A stretch of DNA of 64,000 nt from positions 186,060,628-186,124,627 of the forward strand of contig CM076848.1 in NCBI GenBank assembly GCA_039519185.1. The letters run 5' to 3'. Shown in pieces: positions 10,984 to 21,905 of this stretch. The DNA comes from Astragalus membranaceus (taxonomy: Eukaryota > Streptophyta > Magnoliopsida > Fabales > Fabaceae). Position numbers and translations under genes: made by a program. Below the pieces are notes generated by a model. That model had not been told where the DNA came from. It saw only the letters and a list, made by a program, of their open reading frames with translations, and made no database searches. Positions within the stretch are counted from its first letter, which is position 1, and each line of letters begins with the position of its first letter.

Positions 10984-11605
10984 AAATCATTACCATCACT
11001 GAAGTGTTTCAAATCATTTTGTATGGATCAAGTGCATGTTTTTGGAACACTACTACCAAATGTAAATATTACCAGTCTACTACGTACGTCTAACCAAGAA
11101 GCAGTTGATCTTTAAACTTTATATTTGGCATTTTGTAGACATTACTACTACTTGATGACATGTTATCTTTTGAATGCATTATTCTTGTTCGTCTAATTAG
11201 GTTAGGATAATATTAAGACATAGTTTTTGCTGATGGAAAAATAATAATTGATCATAGAATGTTGCATTACGAAGATTTTCTGCAAAAGAGAAAAGGTGAC
11301 CAAGAATATTTTTTTTAAAAAAAAGTTAGTTTTAACATCGGTTCCCATCAGGACCTGATGCGAAAAATACTTTTCGTATCAGGTGGTTATGAAAATCCGA
11401 TGCCAAAAAGGTGCTAAAATCTAATTAAAAAGGACTTTTGGCATCGGGTGGTAATACAACTGATGCGAAAAATACTTTTCGCATCTTGTCCGTACCTGAT
11501 GCAAAAGGTGCGTACTTTAACATCACCTGAATCTGTAACGGACACGGAACCGATGCGAAAAGTCATTTTTAACCGATGCGAAAAGCCTAAATTGTAGTAG
11601 TGCAC

Positions 11606-12543
11606 TATCAGCTTGACGGAGGCTATTAAAAATAATAGTTATTTAGGAGGTGTTACATTCTCTTAGGGACTAATTAGTAATTTGCTAGTTAGTTAGTATT
11701 TCCTAGAGCTCTATATATAGAGCACATTATACTCACATTTAGTATCTTTTTTCAATATGATTTCTTATGAAAAGTTTCTACCTCTTTCACCCCATGAGTA
11801 TTCCTATACTCTCTACCTCTCATATGGGTTTGATCTATGCATGTATGATCCTATGATTTTTAACCGTGGACCTCAGCAACAAAGTCTTAAGTAAATTTCT
11901 CACAATTGAAAAGTCTGACCCACGTTGATAATATTTTCCCTAGTCAGCAGTGATATAGGCTGGTTTTACAAAAGCGAGAAATCTCTAATTATAAGTAATA
12001 ACCTTTTTGTTTTTTAAGTATCCTTGTATTATCACAAAATAAACAAATACCTTTTGGCCTAGTAACTTAATCTATCCTAAGACACGGGGGTCGACCCGGT
12101 GTTCATGGGTTCGATTTCCGCAGTGGACAAACTCGATGTTGGCCAATATAAAATTTGATCCTAAGCACGAGTGAAGATTAATTTTTCGAAAACGTTGGGA
12201 CATTCTATTGAATAAAGAAGACAACAATAAGAATCATTAATGAAAACAAAAATAAATATACTCGCAGATTAAAGACTGACACGTGAGAGATTGACTCTGA
12301 TTTTTCAAAGGTTTCGAAGCAATAGTCTACACAACCCCAAAGTGACAGTGTGCTGAGAAGAGAACCTTCAAGTGATGCAGGTAACTGTAGAGAGATCCTT
12401 TGGCCTAGTAATAACCTGTTGTTTAATTTGTTGTTCAAAGATGAAACACCAAATTAAGCAACAGTTTGGTTGGTTAATACAGTTCACATACGTAATTAAT
12501 AAAATATTACATTTAATTAATGTATATACAAAGGTGATGAGGA
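11606..12543. other. Repeat-like spacer without a gene
   Basis: AT-rich sequence with a TCTATATATAGAGC block near 11711 that could be a promoter in a decayed LTR. A tRNA-derived repeat is described at 12050-12150. The phrase CCTTTTGGCCTAGTAA at about 12050 recurs as CCTTTGGCCTAGTAA near 12397. No coding region is supported. Confidence 0.4.
12050..12150 (+). repeat. SINE-like, tRNA-derived repeat
   Basis: The sequence carries TTGGCCTAGTAAC, resembling a pol III A box, and GGGTTCGATTTCCGC, resembling a B box, about 50 bp apart, around GACACGGGGGTCGACCCGG. This is the arrangement of a tRNA-derived SINE head. No clear tail or target duplication was found, so the assignment is tentative. Confidence 0.4.
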
Positions 12544-13690
12544 TGTCAATCGGGAATAAATCGATGAATCAGGAATTAAATCAGGAATAAATTTGTGTCT
12601 GCAATTATATTTATTAGCTTTCTTATTTTAGGCTAGACAAATTAGAAGTTGACTTGATCTCCATTAATTGTATTTATGAGTATTATTTGTTTCTTGATAT
12701 ACTTATTTAGGGTTGAGTTTTTGTATTCCCTATAAATAGGGATTAGCGTTTAGTCTTTAAGAAGAAAGATACTATCAAGCCAATTTTCCTGACATGGTAT
12801 CAGAGCCCCTTCTCATATTCTGACCTCGTTTTTGTGCTTCACCACCGCTGCCGGCGGCGACATCGACCGCCGGCAGCACCACTTTGTTCAGTTCTCAATT
12901 TATACCTGTTTCTACTTTCTGTCGTCATGTTCCTCTTTTCGACCGTGTTGTGCGTTCAGTGACATCTCCCTTGGTCGCTCTTGTCCTAGTACCGTTTGCT
13001 GCAACGAAGAGATAAAGCAGCCTATGGGCTATATGCTCATAATCGTGTTTTTCGTTTGCTGCAACGAAGAGATAATGCAGTCTATGAGCTATTAAAAAAA
13101 ACGGATAGTCTCGGGCCGTTTGCTACAACGAAGAGAGAATGTAGCCTATGAGTGAAATGCGCATAGTCTTCGTGTTTACCATTCGTGGTATTCTTAGTGT
13201 TCTTGATGTTTGTGATTCTTGGTGTTCTTGGTTCTCACTAGTTCTTGGTGTGTGTGCTTCTTGGTGTTCGTGATTTTTAATGTTCTTGGTTCTTACGGGT
13301 TCTTTATGCTCAAATTACTTCTTGGATTCTGAGTGGCGCTATTTCTCAACTGTTCTGAGCTGCAAATATTTTGACAAAAGTTGTTCCCCATTGTTAGCAA
13401 ATTGATGCTCCTTGAAGAGCCGCATCAATTTGAGGGGGATGTGAATCAGGAATAAATCGATGAATCAGGAATTAAATCAGGAATAAATCTGTGTCTGCAA
13501 TTATATTTATTAGCTTTCCAATTTTAGGCTAGACAAATTAGGAGGTGATTTGATCTCCATTAATTGTATTTATGAGTATTATTTGTTTCTTGATATACTT
13601 ATTTAGGGTTGAGTCTTTGTATTCCCTATAAATAGGGATTAGCGTTTAGTCTTTGAGAACAAAGATACTATCAAGCCAATTTTCCTAACA
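12544..13690 (+). mobile_element. TRIM-type small LTR retrotransposon (about 1.15 kb)
   Basis: Two 251-bp direct repeats at 12544-12794 and 13440-13690 start TGTCAATC/TGTGAATC and end CCTGACA/CCTAACA. A primer-binding site TGGTATCAGAGCCCC (initiator Met-tRNA type) follows the first copy at 12795, and a polypurine stretch TTGAGGGGGA precedes the second. The 645-bp interior has no gag or pol and contains three repeats of GTTTGCTGCAACGAAGAGA-type sequence at 12988-13135. No matching 5-bp flank duplication was seen; comparison with 15015-15060 suggests a few flanking bases were lost. Confidence 0.8.
12795..12810 (+). other. Primer-binding site of the TRIM element
   Basis: TGGTATCAGAGCCCCT lies immediately after the left LTR and is complementary to the 3' end of initiator methionine tRNA, the usual primer of plant LTR elements. 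Confidence 0.75.
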
Positions 13691-13840
13691 GCATTGAGGT
13701 TTTGGTGAAAAAAATATTTTCAGGTTGTGTACTTTTTTAATAGGGGTATTGATTTTAAATTTTTTAGGGTGTGCAGTTGACCCCCTAGACTAGGGGTGGA
13801 TCCGCCTATGGAGGCCCTGCTATATTAAGGCCTCTTTTCC
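13691..13840. repeat. Dispersed repeat, copy 1 of 2
   Basis: The stretch GCATTGAGGTTTTGGTG...TATTAAGGCCTCTTTTCC recurs at 15045-15194 with about a dozen differences. Both contain CCCCTAGACTAGGGGTGGAT. The LTR array at 13840-15010 lies between the copies, so a segmental duplication is likely. Confidence 0.75.
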
Positions 13841-15010
13841 AACAAGTGCCGAACCACGTAAATGATTTGTGTTCTTCTTTTTTTTATTCTTGCGGTGTGT
13901 TTTTCTATATTCCCTCAAAGATCCTTGGGCGTGTGGGTTAATCTATTGGGGGTGAGGTTTTCCCCAACAATGGTATCAGAGCAGTTTTCCCCAACAATGG
14001 TATCAGAGTAGTTTTCCCCAACAGTGGTATCAAAGCTAATGGTTCGGAGGTAACTGGCTCATAGTCGTTCGTGTGACCAGGTGATCGGTTTTGACAACGA
14101 GTTTGGTGGTGGATCCATGTGGGATCATTGTATCGAAAGTCTTCTTGACAATGTGGAGATCAAGCGGCGTGTCCTGTTGGTTGTTACTAACAGCGGTGCA
14201 AGTACGAGTGAAGCGTCACCATTCAAAACTCGTGGAGGAGCTATGAGATCAGAATTATGGTGAGGAACACACTCAAGTTTATTGGTTTGAAGTGAGTATG
14301 CAAGATGCACATGTGGAGGAGCTTATCCTTGCAAAAAAAAATTTAAAAAAAAAGATGAATAGAGAAAAAGATAAAGATGTTGAAGAAGTTTGGAAATTCT
14401 AATTGAGGGAGGATTTGTTGGGAATTCAATTACAATTTCCAAATAATATTTAATATTAGTATTGGTGGAAAATTCAAGAGACACCTTTGAAGAGATGACG
14501 AGGTGTATCTAGAATGTTGAAGAAAAGTCAAAAAGTGGAGCTCCTTGAAAAGGTGAGACAATAAATGTCCACTAAGTCTTATGCATGCATGGAAGTCATG
14601 TTATCTCCTATAAATAGAGAGACTTGTCAAGAGTGAATACATCCCCATTGGAGAGGTTAGGCATACCCTTTGGGTGATCATACGGAGAGGTGAGAGATCC
14701 CCATTTGGAGAGGTGAAGTATTTCTCCTTGGGTGGTCATGTAGAATTGAAGGGTCTCCAACCATGTCCTAGAGAAAGGAAGGTGTTGGTGATGACTTGTG
14801 TACGATGTAAGTGTTATCATTCCTTGTAACTCTTAGAGATGTTCTCGTGGACGTAGGCAACAGGTGCCGAACCACGTAAATGATTTGTGTTCTTCTTTTC
14901 TTTATTCTTGCAGTGTGTTTATCTATATTCCCTCAAAGATCCTTGGACGTGTGGGTTAATCTATTGGGGGTGAAGTTTTCCCCAACAGTGGTATCAGAGC
15001 AGTTTTTCCC
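13840..15010 (+). mobile_element. Small LTR retroelement in tandem arrangement (truncated LTR - interior - full LTR)
   Basis: A complete LTR at 14416-14987 (572 bp) begins TGTTGGGAATTC and ends TTTTCCCCAACA; a truncated copy of its 3' part lies at 13840-13969. Each is followed by TGGTATCAGAGCAG, an initiator-Met primer site. The interior between them is only about 446 bp, has no pol gene and ends in a purine-rich TTGAGGGAGGATT. A primer site after the second LTR shows that another interior once followed, so this is a remnant of a tandem chain. The 5' LTR was cut at GTGCCGAACCACG. Confidence 0.7.
13971..14040 (+). repeat. Primer-binding site region present in three tandem copies
   Basis: TGGTATCAGAGCAG, TGGTATCAGAGTAG and TGGTATCAAAGCTA follow one another, each separated by TTTTCCCCAACA, which is the LTR end. 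The unit of about 27 bp is therefore LTR end plus primer site repeated three times. Confidence 0.85.
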
Positions 15011-15044
15011 AATATTAATGTATACAAAAGTGATGATTAACTTG

Positions 15045-15194
15045 CATTGAGGTTTTGGTGAAAAAAATATTTTCAGGGTGTGCAAATTTTTAAATAGGGG
15101 TATTGATTCTAAATTTTTTAGGGTGTGCAATTGACCCCCTAGACTAGGGGTGGATCCGCCTATTGAGGCCTTGCTATATTAAGGCCTCTTTTCC
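15045..15194. repeat. Dispersed repeat, copy 2 of 2
   Basis: Second copy of the sequence at 13691-13840. It continues into TTTTCCCACATCCCCCACTAC, which is inverted near 17820-17860. Confidence 0.75.
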
Positions 15195-15291
15195 CACATC
15201 CCCCACTACCCCCCTCCCCCTCACAACTCCCACACTCCCACTCCCCCCTCTTCAAATTCCCTCCTACGTACTCCCTCAATTTTCCCTGTTG

Positions 15292-15770
<479 letters not shown>

Positions 15771-16194
15771 GCCATCTTCTCCGTTGCATCATCACCACAA
15801 GAGAGTTTTCTTCCTCTCTTCTCCATCCTTAGTGCCTACTAGTATTTTTTTCTAAATCTGGGTAATGTCCAATACCTTAGTACCGAGTAGATTGGGTACT
15901 TTAGTATCGAGTTTAGATTTATAGGATTTCAATAACCAAAATTTGTACCATGGTGCCATACGATTTCATTATCAAAATACCGAATTATCTCGATATCAAG
16001 GTACCGAATTTAATGTTTAATTCATGCAGTGTATTCTTTTTCCTCAGAAACATTCATAGCAATTATTATTGGGAAAATGGAATTTAAAATTTTTTTAATT
16101 AGCTTTATTTGATTTATATGTATTTCGCTTTAAATTATATATCTGTCTAACCCAGTTAAATATTTTAAACCCTTGCGTTTTCGTTATATTTCAG

Positions 16195-16390
16195 AATTGT
16201 ATCACTATTCCGAGAGCTTTTCCTCACGAAGTTATCGTTACATTGCCAGTTAACACTGCACTTGAAGATGGTGACAGTCGTTTATTCCCCGTTGTTGTTA
16301 ATCGTGTTACCCGTAACCATGCTTATTTGGAAACTGATACTCTTGCTATTTGTAGTGTATTTCAAAACGTGGATAGTGTTGAGGCGTGTT
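16195..16390 (+). pseudogene. Unidentified gene fragment in the repeat region
   Basis: One frame reads ITIPRAFPHEVIVTLPVNTA then LEDGDSRLFPVVVNRVTR and HAYLETDTLAICSVFQNV, before a stop at about 16390, with mixed non-repetitive amino acid use typical of real protein. A second frame continues at 16390-16567 with an acidic Ser/Asp-rich tail (TDEDTSSYSTDSDYREFL) ending at a stop at 16565. A frameshift may separate the two. I do not recognise the family. It could be cargo or a decayed protein of the surrounding transposon. Confidence 0.4.
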
Positions 16391-16701
16391 AACATGTATT
16401 TTTGGGGTTGTTTCAAGTTTGTTAGAACATTGCCAATAGATACAGATGAAGATACCTCATCTTATTCAACTGATTCAGATTATCGGGAATTTCTTGCCAC
16501 ATACAGATCAAGTGCTGATGATCATACAAGTAGCATCGATGATCAATCAGACATAACAATCGATTGATCCAAACTTGGAGAGGACGATGAAGACAATTAT
16601 TGCTGGAATCAATAATTAATATGACTTTGTTTATTGTTATGTTTGCCTAACTTATGTGTTAAGACTTTCACAAACACATATTTATATTATTTTTTATTTT
16701 G

Positions 16702-16706
<5 letters not shown>

Positions 16707-16780
<74 letters not shown>
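16707..16780. repeat. (AT)37 microsatellite
   Basis: An uninterrupted AT dinucleotide run of 74 bp. The apparent Ile-Tyr open frame across it is an artefact. Confidence 0.95.
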
Positions 16781-16785
<5 letters not shown>

Positions 16786-16874
16786 TTAATTTGCTACAGA
16801 TTTGGTACCAAGGTATCAAACCTGTCCAATACCAGGGTACCGTTTGGTAAATGAGGGTGATTTTAACACCTGCG

Positions 16875-17174
16875 ATTAGGGGTGGGAATAGGTCAGGCCA
16901 ACCGACAGGGGCCTACGGCCCAACCTACATCAGGTTCAGGCCGGGCTTTTTTTTAGATAGATCAGACTAAGGCTTTTTAAAAGCCTATTTAGCTAAACAG
17001 GTCAGGCTACATGCCATCAAAAAATCATTTTTGGCTTACTAGACTAGCCTATTTTTTTGATTTAGGACCATTGCTGGCTACCCACGGAGCAAACCGGATC
17101 GACCCCCACTACGTAGCTCAGGGTAGCCCGACCACTGGACTAGACTAGCCTATTTAAGTAAATATAAATAATAC

Positions 17175-17208
<34 letters not shown>

Positions 17209-17585
17209 GTTATATTAAATTTTGTACTTTGTGTTAAATCATAAACTTGCCAATATATGTTAATTTAAACTCATTGACATATATCAATTTTTGACATATT
17301 TAATGTTATTATTATAAAATAAATTTTAAAATGGATGTCATTTAAAATAGAACTTAATTTCATTGACGTATTAGTTTGTTAGTCTATTAACAAAAGAATA
17401 CATCACTCAAAGGTTGTAAGCTTTCATAAAAAATAAATAATGAAATAGGCTTTCAAATAGGTCAGGTCAGATCAGACTTAAAAAGTGAGTCTATGACAGG
17501 CTAGGCTCGGACCTAAAACTTTCAATGCAGGTCATGCCTAGGTCATGCAAAACCTAACTCGACCTAACCTATTCTCACCCCAATA
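16875..17585. mobile_element. Non-autonomous DNA element with TAGGGGTGGGAATAGG termini
   Basis: Left end ATTAGGGGTGGGAATAGGTC pairs with the right end, whose reverse complement reads ATTGGGGTGAGAATAGGTTA. Subterminal CAGGCC/CAGGCT and ACCTAACC motifs are inverted too. A short (TTA)n lies at 17177-17205. A 75-bp segment at about 17067-17141 flanked by GGAC looks like an extra insertion. No transposase is present and the flanking duplication is not clear, so the superfamily (probably hAT) is uncertain. Confidence 0.6.
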
Positions 17586-17870
17586 TCCGCGGTCCTTGGT
17601 ACCGAACATATTCGATACCTTGGTATCGAATGTGTAATTTACAAACATTTTCAGCTAGAAGTATCTTAATACCATATCAGTTCCGTACTATAGTGCCGAA
17701 TCTAGCAATGGCACATAAATAAATAAAAAAAGAAACGAAAACATGTTTGATGTAAAAAATTTAAAGTTTACAAAAATTTTAGTCTTTTCACCGGTTGACG
17801 AGGGTGGAACTTGGAAGAGTAGTGGGGGATGTTGGGAAAAAAGGCCCAATATTAATCATGTGTGTGAACT

Positions 17871-18118
17871 TATTTAAACGTGTATTTTTGATGTCAATAT
17901 TTGTATTCAAATACCACAATTGCAATTTGAAACCCCCTCTAGCATCTAATGCAACAGGATTTTGTTCACGATATCTCAATACTTCAAAAAATTAAATAAG
18001 ATTTCAACATAAACAAACATTTTGGATAAACCAAGGTATCTCCATCTCCCCCATCAGGTATTGTTCCAAACATACCGGTTAAGGATCGAATTGAATAGTA
18101 AATGCCTTTAAAGAAATA
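17871..18118. other. AT-rich spacer before the LINE
   Basis: No gene or repeat is recognised. It ends with ATGCCTTTAAAGAAATA at 18102-18118, which is repeated exactly after the LINE. Confidence 0.4.
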
Positions 18119-18254
18119 CAATAGTAAATACAACATGTGTTATATCATGTTGGTATATTTATAAAAAATACAATAGTAAATGTATTGGTAATATAAAATT
18201 TATTACTTTACATTGTCAAAAAAAAAATTATTACTTTACAAAAAAATTTATATT

Positions 18255-21200
18255 TTACTCAGCAATAAATTCACAAAATTAAATACAGTATCTTTAAAGA
18301 GATTAACCTTGACTCACCTATTCTTTGCTGATGATGCAATCTTGTTCTGTAAAGACAATACTGAGAATATATATCAAATCATCAGGATTCTAAATGCCTT
18401 CACTAGTGCATCGGGTCAGAAGATTAACTTGGCTAAATCAGGGATCATTTGTGGAAGTAGAGTCTCACAACAGCTCAGGGAGAGTGTCTCTTCAATCTCT
18501 AACATCCCAATTTGGTCCTCTCCAGGCCTATATCTGGGTGTTCCAGCTGAGTGGGGAGGTTCTCAGGTTCAGAGCTTAAATTGGCTCAAGGAGAAGGTCT
18601 CTAATAAGCTAGAGGGTTGGAAAGGGAACTTATTGAATCAAGCAGGGAAAGAAGTCCTCATCAAAGCTGTCATTCAGGCTATCCCAAGCTACATAATGTC
18701 TGTATTAATTCTACCCAAGACTTTCTGTGACTCCCTCACTTCTACTGTTGCTAAGTTCTGGTGGACATCTAATGGTAGATTTAATGGAATTCATTGGAAA
18801 AGGTTTGAAGCCCTCTGTTTCCCAAAGGATCAAGGTGGTCTTGGCTTTAAAGATTTTAAAAAGATGAATACAGCTCTTCTATCTAAACAAGTGTGGAGAA
18901 TGATAAATGATCCAAGTTCTTACTGGGCATCGACTCTGAAGTCCATCTATTTTCCTAATTGCTCTTTCTGGGAGATTTCTCCTAAGAGAGGTTCTTCATG
19001 GGTTTGGAATAGCTTCCTTCAAGGTAAAGAGCTTCTTAAAACTTCTGGTAGGTGGATTGTGGGGACAGGTACTTCCATCAGCTTAACCAGAGACAATTGG
19101 CTGAGTTCCGGTAGTAGAGTGCAGTTGAAACCTAGTGCTACTGCTTCTAAGGTCTCTGAATTAATAGGACCAGATAAGAAATGGGACTTCAATCTACTCA
19201 GGCTGAATCTACAACCTCAAAGTGCAATTGATGTTGTTAAAACCCCTATCTCTTGGACAGCTCAATCTGATGATTTGATGTGGCCTCACAGTTCTGATGG
19301 GTGTTTCTCAGTAAAGTCTGGTTATAGAGCTTTAATTGACCTCTCTCCTCCCCTGATCTAGGGCCCTTGTAGTTCTACTGGTATCCCAGAAAACATTTGG
19401 ACCATGATTTGGTCGGCAAAGGTTCCTAATAAACTCAAGCACTTCATGTGGAAGGTATGTCACAACATCATCCCTACTAGAGAAAACCTATATAAGAAAA
19501 GAATTCCTATATCCCACCTCTGTCCTATATGCTTACAAGAAACAGAAACAACTGAACACATGCTCCTACTATGTGATTGGACTAGACCCCTATGGTTTGG
19601 TCTCCAATGTGTCAATCCCCCCTCTCCTCTAGGCTTAACCACTATTCAAAATTGGCTGATGATGTCTTTAGAGCTTCCTTTGGCAACTGACAACAACCAC
19701 TACAAAAAAAACATGGATTAGCGACGGATAGGTGGTCCATCACTAAAATCAAAATTAGCGACGGAAATTCACAGTATTAGCGACGGATTGAAAAACAATG
19801 TCTTTAGCGACGGAAAGTGGCTAAATTAGCGACGGATTTAACATGGCGCGAAACTTGAAAATTTTGGTTTGAATTAGCGACGGAAATCCGTCGCTAAATC
19901 CGTCGCTAATGTTTGGAAAATTGTGCCACTGACCGTTGCAGTTGATTTGACACGTGACAGACATTAGCGAGGGAAATCCGTCACTAAATCCGTCGCTAAC
20001 GGGTAAATTTTTTTTTATAAACCCGAATCCTTCCTCTTCCTCTTTCATTTCTTCCTCTTCTCCGTTTTTTCCTCTTCCTCTTTCATTTCTTCCTCTTCCT
20101 CTTTCATTTCTTCTTACCACCACCACCATCATCTTCTCCCTTCAACACCACCAGCACCACACCATCCTCTTTCATTTCTTTTCCTTCTCCATTTTCCTCT
20201 TCCTCTTTCATTTTTTCTTACCACCACCACCATCATCTTCTCCCTTCAACACCACACCACCACCACCACCACCACACCATCCTCTTTCATTTCCTCCTCT
20301 TCCTCTTTAATTTCTTTTCCTTCTCCATTTTCCTCTTTTTCTTTCATTTTTTCTTACCACCACCACCATCATCTTCATCTTCTCCCTTCAACACCACACC
20401 ATCCTCTTTCATTTCTTTTCCTTCTCCATTTTCCTCCCCAACCCCTTATATCTCCCTCTCTCTATCTGAGATTAGAGTTTTTTTTTTTAAAAAAAGAGAT
20501 TAGCGACGGATTTTAGCGACGGATTTCCGTCGCTAAAGTTGGTCAGTGTCAGTGTCAAATCAACTGCAACAATCAGTGTGCACAGTGTTTAGCGACGGAA
20601 TTTAGCGACGGATTTTCCGTCGCTAATTTTAGCGACGGATTTTATTCCCTCGCTAACCATTAACGACAAGTGGTTTAGCGACGGAATTGGTCCGTCGCTA
20701 ATTCTGTCGCTAACAGTCAGTAGCGAGGGAAAAATCTGTCGCTAATACGCTGTTTTTTTGTAGTGAACCTCTCCTCATGGATTTTCTTTACTCTATGGAC
20801 TATTTAGAATGCAAGGAATGATAAAGTGTTTAATAACAAAGACCCTAATCCATTGAGTTGTCTGCACAAAATTAGAGCTCAATGCAATGAGTTCCTATCA
20901 TCTACAAATCTCACACATAATGTGCCTGTTCAACAAAATATCAATTCACCTCTAATAGTGCAGGCTCCTCCAACTTAGTGGAGGCCTCCCCAGGATCAAT
21001 TTGTCAAAATTAACTGTGACTCAGCTTATGATCAAACAAATGGAAAAGGTTTTTCAGGAATTATATGTAGAGATGCACAAGGTACCTTACTCTCTGCAAC
21101 ATCAACTAGATTTTTTGCTCCTTCTCCCCTCATAGCTGAAGCCTTCAGCCTTCGAGATGCAGTGTCTTTTGCAGTTAATCTTCATCTTGAGCAAGTAATT

Positions 21201-21467
21201 TTTGAATCTGACAATAAATCCCTCATTGAGGTTTGTAGTGGAAGATTAGTCAAGAAGGAAATCCAAGGTATTGTGCATGATATTAACACTCTAAGAATGC
21301 AATTACACAATTCGGAATTTACCTGGATCAAACGCGAGGGTAATCACTGTGCCCATGTAATTGCGTCGCTTGCAAGGGATGATGCTCTCCAAGGTTCGTG
21401 GACTCTTCGACTGCCTCCGCTCCTCCGTCGTGCGATCGTCTCTGATGCTCAAGCGCTATGGATCTGA
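18255..21467 (+). pseudogene. LINE ORF2 remnant (reverse transcriptase C-terminus, zf-RVT, RNase H)
   Basis: The catalytic FADD box (LTHLFFADDAILF) is at about 18307-18345, followed by the YLGVP segment (GLYLGVPAEWGG) and the thumb/connection region. An in-frame TAG at 19359-19361 breaks the frame, which resumes at once with IWSAKVPNKLKHFMWK and the zinc-binding CPIC...H...C region at 19404-19720. The frame is then split by the CACTA element and resumes after 20766 with an RNase H-like domain at 20990-21465 (INCDSAY, FESDNKSLIEV, REGNHCAH). The premature stop, the insertion and the missing N-terminal half make it non-functional. Confidence 0.85.
19698..20765. mobile_element. Non-autonomous CACTA element (1068 bp), TSD AAC
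   Basis: Termini are CACTACAAAAAAAACATGG on the left and, inverted, CACTACAAAAAAACAGCG on the right. The 3-bp duplication AAC lies at 19695-19697 and 20766-20768. Well over a dozen direct and inverted ATTAGCGACGGA units crowd both ends, as CACTA subterminal repeats do. The centre is low-complexity TTCCTCTTCCTC and ACCACC sequence. It has no transposase. It splits the LINE ORF2 between the zinc-binding and RNase H domains. Confidence 0.9.
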
Positions 21468-21905
21468 TCTCTCATCGAATGTCTCTCTGTATGCTCAAGA
21501 GTGGTGGAGAAGAGAATTTGAATCGCGAAGAAGGTGTGTGATCGGGCGGTCGCTGCTAGGTTTTTATCCAGAAAAGGAATCCTATTTGTTCTCAATGATT
21601 GGTTTTTATCGTAATTTGGTTATATCTAGCGATGGTAGACTTATTTCAATTTAGTATCTTATTTTGGTTTGGTGGGTGAGTACTGGGCCTGTGGCCTATA
21701 TTCAGCCCTTTGTTTCTTTAGTTTGTTCTCAATTTTGGGCCTTTTTGTACTTGTTAGCCCATGTTATTTGTTTGTTGTGTATCCTTGTATTGACTGTTCA
21801 GGATGTATGGTTTGGGCCTGGCCCATTATTTCTTCTAGAATGAAATCATAGTCCTTTTGACAAAAACAAAAGAGATTGTTTTTTTATAATGCCTTTAAAG
21901 AAATA

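Larger units (their letters stand above)
5446..11602. mobile_element. Non-autonomous CACTA (En/Spm) element, Pack-type, about 6.2 kb
   Basis: Left end is CACTAGTGGAAAAAAGGC and right end, on the minus strand, is CACTACTACAATTTAGGC; both continue into TTTT(A/C)(A/G)CATC. A 3-bp target duplication CAC lies at 5443-5445 and 11603-11605. Subterminal repeats of the type TTTTAACATC...CCGATGCCAAAAGTG fill 5460-5760 and 11330-11590, as expected for CACTA transposase binding. No transposase was found. The interior carries gene-derived pieces (5780-6350, 9828-10983), a solo LTR (6359-8925) and a hAT-type MITE (9352-9693). Removing these later insertions leaves about 3.2 kb. Confidence 0.85.
18119..21888 (+). 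mobile_element. 5'-truncated L1-type LINE retrotransposon
   Basis: The LINE carries the C-terminal half of ORF2: the end of the reverse transcriptase, a zinc-binding domain and a terminal RNase H domain. It is flanked by the 17-bp direct repeat ATGCCTTTAAAGAAATA at 18102-18118 and 21889-21905, a good candidate target-site duplication. The endonuclease and N-terminal reverse transcriptase are missing. The first 150 bp or so are AT-rich and do not look like LINE sequence, so they may be filler from the truncation event. A CACTA element (19698-20765) is inserted in it. Confidence 0.8.
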
